Below are positions 34,355-42,800 of a stretch of 64,000 bases of DNA, one piece after another. The notes beneath the pieces are model-generated. The model ran no database searches. It was not told the DNA's origin and saw nothing but the letters and a program-made list of their open reading frames with translations. The first letter of the stretch is position 1, and each line of letters opens with the position of its first letter. The DNA lies in contig NZ_JAMQBK010000023.1 of the NCBI RefSeq assembly GCF_023701485.1, positions 39,302 to 103,301 of the forward strand, in the 5' to 3' direction. Position numbers and translations under genes: made by a program. The DNA is from Aporhodopirellula aestuarii. Its GTDB lineage: Bacteria; Planctomycetota; Planctomycetia; Pirellulales; Pirellulaceae.

Positions 34355-35401
34355 ATGTCCACCATTGATTTGACGCAAACTCCCTCCTCCGACCCCGCCG
34401 TTATTCTGCGATACCGTGATCGTCAGTATGCCGCTGACCTGATCGGGGCCGCGATTCTCGAGTTCGATCTGTTCAGCTTTCTGAATCAAAACGGAGGCAT
34501 CTCCTTCGACGCCGTGTGCACCCATTTTAGCTGGCAACACCGACCGGCCGATGTGCTGATCACGTTGTGCCGGGCCAGTGGTTTCGTCACCAGCAATTCG
34601 GACGGTGGAATCGAGCTGACCCCGGTGGGTCGTGAATTCCTGACCGCGGACAGCCAGTGGTATCTCGGTCCGTATTACCAACCGATCGCGGACTCGCCCG
34701 TGCGAAAGGATTTCGTCTCGATTTTGAAGACTGGCAAACCGGCCAATTGGCAGGCAAAATCCGACGGCGCCGATTGGCACGAATCGATGAAGGATCCTGA
34801 CTTCGCGCGGAGCTTCACCGACCTGATGAATTGCCGGGGCATCACGTTCGGACAAAAGCTCGCCGCCGCAGTCAGTGAACAAGTCGCCGGCTATTCTCAC
34901 ATGCTCGACGTCGGCGGCGGTTCGGGGATCTACAGTTCCACGATGGTCGCGCGGCACCCGCACCTCCGCGCCACGGTGCTCGAACAGCCTCCGGTCGATA
35001 CGATCGCGCGGCGAGAAATCGCCAATCTGGGACTGGGCGACCAAGTCGCTGTGCATTCCGGCGACATGTTTCGCGATCCGTGGCCGGGGGACGTGGATAT
35101 CGTCTTGCTGTCCAACGTGCTACACGATTGGGACATCGCTGAAGCACAACAAATCGTCGATCGGGCGAGCGACGCGCTCCCCACCGGCGGGTTACTCATC
35201 ATCCACGGAGCGATCATCAACGCTAAAAAAACGGGCCCCCTGCCCGTGGCAGAGTATTCCGCCCTCCTGATGAATATCACTCAGGGGAAATGTTATAGCG
35301 TTGCCGAATATGGCGATTTTCTCCGTCCCCACGGCTTCGAATTGCAGCCCTACCAGGCCACAACCGGCGACCGGGGTTTCCTAACTGCGACAAAACGTTA
35401 A
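34355..35401 (+). CDS. SAM-dependent O-methyltransferase-like protein
   Basis: A 348-residue protein with a two-domain layout. An N-terminal winged-helix dimerisation domain (residues 15-100, LIGAAILEFDLFSFLNQ, LITLCRASGFV) precedes a class-I methyltransferase domain with the SAM loop MLDVGGGSGIYS near residue 188 and the PF00891-type motif LSNVLHDWDIAEAQQIV, whose His is the usual catalytic base of O-methyltransferases. Members modify small molecules such as quinone precursors, pigments or polyketides. The substrate is unknown here. No biosynthetic cluster surrounds it. The ATG at 34355 is the family-consistent start. Confidence 0.88.
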   Translation: MSTIDLTQTPSSDPAVILRYRDRQYAADLIGAAILEFDLFSFLNQNGGISFDAVCTHFSWQHRPADVLITLCRASGFVTSNSDGGIELTPVGREFLTADSQWYLGPYYQPIADSPVRKDFVSILKTGKPANWQAKSDGADWHESMKDPDFARSFTDLMNCRGITFGQKLAAAVSEQVAGYSHMLDVGGGSGIYSSTMVARHPHLRATVLEQPPVDTIARREIANLGLGDQVAVHSGDMFRDPWPGDVDIVLLSNVLHDWDIAEAQQIVDRASDALPTGGLLIIHGAIINAKKTGPLPVAEYSALLMNITQGKCYSVAEYGDFLRPHGFELQPYQATTGDRGFLTATKR

Positions 35402-35486
35402 TTCGATAAGGCGTTCTAGATTCAGGAAGCCGGAGTACGATAAGTCAAAATACGGTTCCTAATACCTGCGAACGGAATTTTGAAGC

Positions 35487-36035
35487 ATGCGTATACGCAC
35501 ATCGATGCTCGTCGCAACCTTTACCACGGTCATCTCAACGGCATGCATGGTTCTGGTGAGCGCGAACGAGGATGCAGCTTCCCCGTTCTCGATCACCGTC
35601 CGTCACGTCGACGACTCGATCAAGGTGCAATCCGAGGACGAACGGACGATCTTTTCGATCCGTAGTCCTCGAGGAATCGGGCAGGCCGAAATCCGACGAG
35701 AGACCGATTCGTGGCCTCAGCATGTCGTCCTTCGCTTGCACCTGAAGGGGCTCGAGGGGTTCCGAATCAGCAACGGTGCGGTGACGCTGCACGCGTCCGT
35801 ATCCAGCCATGGAGCGAATCCGACAATTCGCTCGTGGAAAGATAACGACGAAACCGTGACGCTCGATTCGGAGAGTCCCTATTGGATGAATCTGAAATTG
35901 CTCGATCAAAACGGAGAGCCGACTCGCGACATTCCGCAAGGTAAGGGGGTCATCGAAATCCAGTTGCCCACTGCGATACTTGATGGTAAACCCGAGAAGT
36001 TAACGATTCATTGGATTGATTTTTATCGAGGTTAA
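35487..36035 (+). CDS. Small secreted protein of unknown function
   Basis: A 182-residue protein with an N-terminal signal peptide (MLVATFTTVISTACMVLVSA, cleaved near ANE). The mature part is beta-rich (FSITVRHVDDSIKVQSEDER, VVLRLHLKGLEGFRISNGAV). I recall similar planctomycete exported proteins but no named function. The only Cys lies inside the signal peptide, so the mature form should have no disulfide. The gene lies about 85 bp after the methyltransferase and 54 bp before the epimerase gene on the same strand, so a shared transcript is possible. Confidence 0.8.
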   Translation: MRIRTSMLVATFTTVISTACMVLVSANEDAASPFSITVRHVDDSIKVQSEDERTIFSIRSPRGIGQAEIRRETDSWPQHVVLRLHLKGLEGFRISNGAVTLHASVSSHGANPTIRSWKDNDETVTLDSESPYWMNLKLLDQNGEPTRDIPQGKGVIEIQLPTAILDGKPEKLTIHWIDFYRG

Positions 36036-36089
36036 ATAAACGACGATCACATCACCGGCTCAAGGGTGTCGGGACGGGAAAGATTCGAA

Positions 36090-37178
36090 ATGAAGAAGGT
36101 ATTGATCACAGGTGCGAGTGGGTTCATCGGGCAACATCTTGCCCGCTACGTTCGCGGCATCGGATGGGACGTACGATGCTTGGTACGTCCGACCTCTAAC
36201 ACCTCGGCATTCGCTTCGGATGATTTCGAATTGGCCGAAGGAACGCTTTCGGATCCCGAGTCGCTACGCAAAGCCGTCGAGGGTGTCGACATCGTCTTTC
36301 ATCTTGCAGGTGTGACGAAGGCGTTACGCAAGAAAACATTGTGGGACGTCAACGAGTCCGGTTCCAAGATGCTCGCCCAAGCGTGTGCCGAGTCAGCGAA
36401 CCCGCCCACCTTGGTCGCGGTTTCATCACTCGCTGCCGGCGGCCCGCTCGTCAACCTACAACCCGGCGAAGACGTTCCCCAACGTTACAAGATCGGCCGG
36501 TATCGGGTTCGCCGGGAGTCCGACCGTAACGCACCGGTATCCAACTACGGTCGTAGCAAGCTAGCCGGCGAACAAGCCATCACCGCATTCGCAGATCAAT
36601 TGCCGATTAGCATCGTCCGTCCGCCGATCGTGATCGGCCCCGGCGACCGCGACGGGTTTGAAATGTTCCGCGTGATCGCCTCGATGAGCGTTCACCTGGT
36701 CCCCGGTTGGTGGCCGTCGTTGTTCTCGGTCATCCACGTCGAAGATCTCGTGCAAACCCTCACCACGGTGGCCTGCCATGGTGAACGCTGCTCACCTCAA
36801 ACCGGTTGTCTCGACAACGCCAACGACGTTCCGTCCGACCAATACGGGCAGGGCGTGTACTTTGTCAGTGATCCCACCGCAGTCACCTACGCGGAACTCG
36901 GCAAGATGGTCGGTCAGGCCATTGGCAAGACAAAAGTGCGATGCATCCAAGTGCCGCCTCGGATCGTTCGCGCGACCGCTTTGGTCAATCAAGGCATCAG
37001 CTATCTCCGTCGTCGACCACATATTTTGGGGATCGATAAATCGAGAGAAGCAACCGCGACCGGATGGGCATGCGATCCGGGCAAACTGATCCGGGCCGGA
37101 GACCTTCGTTTGTCCAACGATCTACAAACCCGTCTCAACCAAACGGCACTTTGGTATCGCGAACACGGGTGGCTTTAG
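36090..37178 (+). CDS. NAD(P)-dependent epimerase/dehydratase-like protein (extended SDR)
   Basis: A 362-residue extended short-chain dehydrogenase. The Rossmann motif is VLITGASGFIGQHLA at residues 4-18, a conserved Val/Phe-His-Leu-Ala-Gly appears in VDIVFHLAGVTKALR, and the catalytic Tyr-x3-Lys is in NYGRSKLAGEQ. Such enzymes include nucleotide-sugar epimerases and 3-beta-hydroxysteroid-type dehydrogenases. Sequence alone does not separate them. The ATG at 36090 has an AAAG-type ribosome site 7 nt upstream (GGGAAAG), and the longer frame adds only eight residues without family support. A FAD enzyme gene follows 75 bp downstream. Confidence 0.9.
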   Translation: MKKVLITGASGFIGQHLARYVRGIGWDVRCLVRPTSNTSAFASDDFELAEGTLSDPESLRKAVEGVDIVFHLAGVTKALRKKTLWDVNESGSKMLAQACAESANPPTLVAVSSLAAGGPLVNLQPGEDVPQRYKIGRYRVRRESDRNAPVSNYGRSKLAGEQAITAFADQLPISIVRPPIVIGPGDRDGFEMFRVIASMSVHLVPGWWPSLFSVIHVEDLVQTLTTVACHGERCSPQTGCLDNANDVPSDQYGQGVYFVSDPTAVTYAELGKMVGQAIGKTKVRCIQVPPRIVRATALVNQGISYLRRRPHILGIDKSREATATGWACDPGKLIRAGDLRLSNDLQTRLNQTALWYREHGWL

Positions 37179-37253
37179 GACGTGCATCGTCGCGGTGGTG
37201 TCGCCTCGCCGTACCGTTGATTTCCATCCGCGCAACATCGAAAAACCTATTGC

Positions 37254-38441
37254 ATGTCTGAATTCTGCATCATCGGAGGCGGTATCGTAGGTCTCGCGAC
37301 GGCGTACGCTCTTAGCCAAAAGGCGCCCGACACGAAGCTCACCGTCGTCGAAAAAGAATCCGGAACGGCTCGACATCAGTCCGGACGCAATTCGGGCGTT
37401 TTGCACACCGGCATCTACTACAAGCCCGGCTCGCTCAAGGCGGAAACGTGCCGGGCGGGCAAATTGGCGATGGAGCAATTTTGCCAGGAACACGAGGTGC
37501 CGTTCGAACGCTGCGGAAAAGTCATCGTCGCGACCGACGAATCAGAACTGCCACGTCTGGATAACATCATCGAGCGGGGCAACGCCAACGGAGTCGTCTG
37601 CCACCAGATCGATGCCCGTCAACTCAACGACATTGAACCGCACGCCCGCGGCGTCGCCGCCATCCACGTCCCTGAAGCGGGAATCGTGGACTACCCCGCG
37701 GTCTGTCAACGTCTCGTGGATCGGCTGCGTGCATCAGGTCACGAGGTGCGATTCGATTTTCGAGTACGCGAGATCAACAGGCACACCCACCAAGTCGGCA
37801 TCAGGAGCGACAAAGACCAAATCACCGCCAATCGCCTGATCAACTGCGCGGGACTGTACAGCGACCGCGTCGTCAGCATGGCGGGCGGCAAGCCGAACGC
37901 CAGAATCGTGCCATTTCGTGGAGAGTACTACGAACTCCGCAGCGAGCATCGACACCTTTGCCGGAATCTCATCTACCCGGTCCCCGATCCTGAGTTCCCG
38001 TTTCTGGGCGTTCATTTCACTCGCATGATCGATGGCGGTGTGGAGTGTGGTCCCAACGCGGTGCTGGCGCTCGCCAGAGAAGGTTACGACTGGAAAACGA
38101 TTCGCGGGGGTGAGTTATGGAAATCGCTGACTTATCGAGGCTTTCAACGTCTGGCGATCAAGCACTGGAGAATGGGCTTGAGCGAAATTTGGCGTTCGAT
38201 TTCAAAAGCGGCCTTCGTGGACGCGTTGCAAAAACTGGTTCCCGAAATTCGCGCCGAACACGTCTCACCGTGTCGGGCGGGCGTTCGTGCCCAAGCGGTC
38301 GGCTCCGACGGTCGCCTCGTCGATGACTTTCAGATGCAATTCGACGGGCGGGTCACGCACGTGTTGAACGCGCCGAGTCCCGCCGCAACGGCATCGCTGC
38401 AAATCGGGCGGCACATCGCCGACCGCATCCTCCAGGCGTGA
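37254..38441 (+). CDS. lhgO: L-2-hydroxyglutarate oxidase-like FAD enzyme
   Basis: A 395-residue DAO-superfamily enzyme. The FAD site is CIIGGGIVGLATAYAL at residues 5-20, followed by VVEKESGTARHQSGRNSGVLHTGIYY (broken into VVEKESGTARHQSGRNSG and VLHTGIYYKPGSL), the LhgO/L2HGDH signature. Further family segments are YPVPDPEFPFLGVHFTRMIDG and CGPNAVLAL. LhgO oxidises L-2-hydroxyglutarate to 2-oxoglutarate at the membrane, passing electrons to quinone. It is monocistronic or co-transcribed with the epimerase. Close relatives act on other 2-hydroxy acids, so the exact substrate is unproven, but the match over the whole length is strong. Confidence 0.93.
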   Translation: MSEFCIIGGGIVGLATAYALSQKAPDTKLTVVEKESGTARHQSGRNSGVLHTGIYYKPGSLKAETCRAGKLAMEQFCQEHEVPFERCGKVIVATDESELPRLDNIIERGNANGVVCHQIDARQLNDIEPHARGVAAIHVPEAGIVDYPAVCQRLVDRLRASGHEVRFDFRVREINRHTHQVGIRSDKDQITANRLINCAGLYSDRVVSMAGGKPNARIVPFRGEYYELRSEHRHLCRNLIYPVPDPEFPFLGVHFTRMIDGGVECGPNAVLALAREGYDWKTIRGGELWKSLTYRGFQRLAIKHWRMGLSEIWRSISKAAFVDALQKLVPEIRAEHVSPCRAGVRAQAVGSDGRLVDDFQMQFDGRVTHVLNAPSPAATASLQIGRHIADRILQA

Positions 38442-38638
38442 GGTCATGCGGACCGAGCATGATTGCGTGGTGAGTACCCGCGAGTAGTCCTATCGACGTC
38501 AGTTTCACAGTGCGAAAGACCGCGCCGCTTTAGCCGGAGACGCCGTTTTGGATTCATGATGGTGGTCGTAGATGCCGATCACAACGACTGGAGCGCATCT
38601 ACTCGCGCGCTGCGTGACATTGGATCCGGGGGGACGTC

Positions 38639-39802
38639 ATGAAACACAAATCAAATATCATCCTGAGACGCCGTAGTGCGTTGGCGCTGGGGGTTGCCGT
38701 CTTGGCAAGCACCTCAGGCGTCGTCAGGCATGCCGCGGCGGAAACTCCATCGTCCGCCGTGCGAACGGCGGGGGGCACCGAATTCGATGCTGCTCCCATT
38801 GTTTCACGGGTTTATCGTCTACAACCCGTCGATAGTCAGGTGGAACGGGTCGTCGTCACAGCGATCGCGGTCGATCCGCGCGGCGACTTTCTCGCAGTTG
38901 CCGGCGATGACCACGTCATTCGAATTCTGAACGCGGAAACAATGAGCGTTGCCTACGTGTTAGGCGAAGGCGGATCCGAAAAATCATCCAACCCCGGTCA
39001 CTTTGACTGGATCCGCACGATGGCGTTTGATTCGTCCGGCGCGAGACTGGTATCGGCGGGCAATGACGGACAAATGATTCTGTGGGACCGTCGCCGTGAC
39101 TTCACGGTCCTGCAAGAGATCGCATCCGCACCCGCGTTAGCGTGTGTGCGATTCGCGGGATCAGGACAACAGATTGCTGCAGTCGGTTTCGACTCACAAG
39201 TTTTCCTGATCGGCAAAGCGGCATCGACCTTGCCAAAACTGACATGCGACTGCGTCGATTTGCGTTGTTGTGCCTATCGCGACGATGGCAGGATGCTCGC
39301 GGTAGCGGGACGAAACGGCCATTTGCATCTCTTTGATCCGGCCACAGGTAACACGATTGCGGAAAAAGAACTTCATTCGGCACGCGTCCGTGACGTGGCG
39401 TTCATGCCCAACTCGGGAGTGCTCGTTAGTGTCTCCGAAGACGGGGAGATGGTTCGGTTCGACACCGATCGTCAGACCCTGTTGTCGCGACAGAGAATCA
39501 CTTCCGGGCGGTTGTTCTCGCTCGCCATCGTGGACAGCCACACGTTGGCAACCGCGGGCAGCGACGATGAAATTCACTTGGTGCGGGTTGGAGAAGACAA
39601 TCAACGTCTCTCGACGCACGCCACGTTGATCGGCCACGTCGGATCCATTTCGACGTTGGTCGTTAGCAACGGAACCCTGATCTCTGGCGGATTTGATGCG
39701 ACGCTGAGGCGTTGGGATTTGGCAAGGATAGCCGGTCCCGAGAATAAGATTGCCCTCGGAAATGATTCGGATAACGGCGGTCTGATCCAAGCTCCTCGGT
39801 AG
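38639..39802 (+). CDS. Secreted WD40-repeat beta-propeller protein
   Basis: A 387-residue protein with a signal peptide (ALALGVAVLASTSGVVRHAAA) after a short Arg-rich start. Seven propeller blades can be seen, each ending near a G-x-D or N-D pair: AVAGDDHVIRIL, VSAGNDGQMILWD, AAVGFDSQVFLI, AVAGRNGHLHLFD, VSVSEDGEMVRFD, ATAGSDDEIHLV and ISGGFDATLRRWD. That is one complete seven-bladed propeller. Such proteins usually bind partner proteins. The giant repeat protein follows 30 bp downstream on the same strand, so the propeller may help its export, assembly or anchoring. That is inference from operon position. Confidence 0.88.
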   Translation: MKHKSNIILRRRSALALGVAVLASTSGVVRHAAAETPSSAVRTAGGTEFDAAPIVSRVYRLQPVDSQVERVVVTAIAVDPRGDFLAVAGDDHVIRILNAETMSVAYVLGEGGSEKSSNPGHFDWIRTMAFDSSGARLVSAGNDGQMILWDRRRDFTVLQEIASAPALACVRFAGSGQQIAAVGFDSQVFLIGKAASTLPKLTCDCVDLRCCAYRDDGRMLAVAGRNGHLHLFDPATGNTIAEKELHSARVRDVAFMPNSGVLVSVSEDGEMVRFDTDRQTLLSRQRITSGRLFSLAIVDSHTLATAGSDDEIHLVRVGEDNQRLSTHATLIGHVGSISTLVVSNGTLISGGFDATLRRWDLARIAGPENKIALGNDSDNGGLIQAPR

Positions 39803-39832
39803 AGAAATCTGCGGCACAGGGAGGTGCCCAGC

Positions 39833-42800
39833 GTGATTTGGAAACATATCGAAAACTTTTGTAGCGGTTTGGGATTCACGGGCAGTGAATCGTCGCGTTT
39901 TCGTGGTCAAACACCACGGACACCGAAGGTGCGCGGACGTCGTGGACATCTCAGCAACCTGATCGCATCGACGACGCCGCGGGTCGGAGTTCACTCCCGA
40001 AACATGCGCGTCGAGTCGCTCGAGGACCGTCGCATGATGGCGGCCGACCCGATTCACGTCGGTGTGGTCTATCTCGAAACTGACTACCTCGAAACGGACG
40101 TCGGCAGCGACTCAGCGGGTGACCGGTTTATTGTCACGTTCACCGGTGGTGCACCGGGAACGAAATTGACGGAATTGCGCATCAACACCGACAAAGATGG
40201 CGACGGCATTAGTGTTGGTGACCCGATCTTCGATACCGCCGCCGGTGGCCGTGGGAAGAATGGGTTCCACGCCTTCCAACTCTCGCCGGGACAGTCCGAA
40301 CTCGTCGAAGTCGAAGTTGTCGACGGCGGACAGGAACTGATCCTTCGGCCCACCGACTTTCAGGCCGGCGATCGTCTAATTTTCACGATCGACGTCGACG
40401 AGGTGCTGCGGAACCTCGCCGATCTCGAACAGTTTAACCAGCGTCTCGACGTGATCACCTCGGGTCAGGAATTCCAGGATTCAATCCTCGAAGCGACTTT
40501 CGACGCGCCGAATTACTATCAATCGTCAGTCGACGCGATCTTCCTGAACGACTACGGAGACCCCAAGGCTGATTTCGGATTGAATCTGCCACCGGACGAG
40601 AGCGACGATGCAGAAAGTCTGCCGAACCGCTCCGCCGCCGCCGTGGGAAGCGTGACGCAAACACCCCAGCCCGCCTCGATCGGCGGTTTTGTCTATCGCG
40701 ACGATAACGACTCGGGCACGAAAGATCCCGGTGAAATCGGACTCGGGGGCGTCACAGTTCGTCTCGAACCGATCGACACGATCGCGCCGCAAACCGCGTT
40801 GACGATAAAAACGAACGCGGATGGTTCGTATCAGTTCAACAACGTGATGCCGGGTACCTACCGCATCGTCGAAGTCGATCAACCGGCTGACCTGGACGAC
40901 GGAACCGATGCCGCCGGTACCGTTTCAGGACGCGTCGTCGGATCGGCGGTCAACCCAGGGGATCAAATTGTCGGCGTCGTGCTCGGTGGCGGTGACGCCG
41001 GTGTGAATTACAACTTTGGCGAACTGCCCCTCGGTTCGATCGGCGGTTTCGTTTATCTCGCCGCACCCGGTGAAGATTGCGACGGCGACCATGACGAAGA
41101 GGACAGCCAACCGTTGTCCGGTGTGGAAGTTCGGCTGATCGGTGCTGACGGCAAAACAGTCGCGACAACTCGCACCGGCGCCGACGGCAGCTACCTCTTC
41201 GATAACCTGCACGCGGGTACCTATACCGTTGTCGAAATCACGCCCGCCGGTTTGATCGACGGCGGCGCCCACACCGGCGACATCCGCACGCTCGGATCGA
41301 ACATCCTCGTCGGTATCGGATCGGCTGTGGACGGTGGGCAAATCACCCATATCGAACTGCCGTCCGGTGGTCACGGGGAATCTTACAATTTCTGCGAAGC
41401 CGCACCGGGCTCGATCTCCGGTCAGGTCTACCACGACCGTGACAACGACGGCGTGCGAGACACCGGTGAAGAAGCGATCGCGAACGTGTCTTTGGACTTG
41501 GTCGATTCCACCGGCAGCGTGATTGCGACGACGCAAACGAATTCGCAAGGCCAATACCTTTTCGACAACATCGCACCGGACACGTACACAATCGTCGAAA
41601 CACAGCCCGCGGGATACATCGACGGGAAAGACACGGTTGGTACGATCAACGGCAGCCGGGTCGGACGCGTCGGCACCGATGGCGACTCGCTGACCCAAGT
41701 CGTTCTGCTGCAAGGATTGCACGGGGTTAACTACGATTTCGGCGAGCGACAAGTCGCCTCGATCACGGGCCGCGTTCACGTCGATATCGACGACGACTGC
41801 GTTTACGATCCGGGAGAAATGACACTCGCCGGGGTCGTGATCGAACTCAAGGATTCGACCGGAAAAACAGTCGCCACGACGCAAACCGATGCCGAAGGAA
41901 ACTACCGCTTCGACAATCTGTTGCCGGGGACGTACAGCGTCGTCGAACAGCAACCGAGCGGCTATTTCGAAGGCGGTGCGACCCCCGGTTCCGTCGGCGG
42001 TGTCGCCAACGGCACGAACCTGATTGAAAACATCACACTCACCTCCGGCGTCAACGCAGTCAACTATGACTTTTGTGAACGCCCACCCGCTGAAATTTCA
42101 GGTGTCGTCTACGTCGATCGCGATGCCGACTGCGTCCGCGACAGTGGCGAAGAAGGCTTGCAAGGCGTCCTCATCGAACTGATCAACAGTTCGGGTACCG
42201 TGGTTGCGACCACGACCACCGATGCCAACGGCAACTACTCGTTTACGAACCTGCAAGCGGGCGAATACATCGTTCGCGAGACTCAGCCCGTTGGGTATTT
42301 CCATGGCGGTCAGGTCGCCGGCAGCAAAGGCGGCAATGATTCCGTCGCTGACCGCATCTCGGCCATTCCGGTCGGATGGGGCGAGACGCTGACCAACTAC
42401 AACTTCTGCGAAGTATTGCCCGCTGAGATCTCGGGTGTCGTTTACGTCGACCGCGACAACGATTGTGTTCGTGACAGCGGGGAAGAAGGGCTCGCGGGTG
42501 TCCTGATCGAGCTGATCGATAACACCGGAAAAGTGGTCGCAACAACGACGACGGACTCGCTGGGCAATTACTCGTTCACCAACTTGCAAGCCGGTGAATA
42601 CACCGTTCGCGAAACACAGCCGCAAGGATACTTCCACGGCGGGCAAGTCGCGGGCAGCAAGGGCGGCAACGATTCGGTCGCCGATCGCATCTCCGCGATC
42701 CCGGTCGGATGGGGTGAGACGCTGACTAACTATAACTTCTGCGAAGTATTGCCTGCCGAAATTTCAGGTGTCGTGTACGTCGACCGCGATGAAGACTGCG

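Noticed and set aside
40925..41953. 342-codon minus-strand open frame
   Set aside because: Antisense shadow of the SdrD-B repeats. The repeated look is inherited from the tandem repeats.
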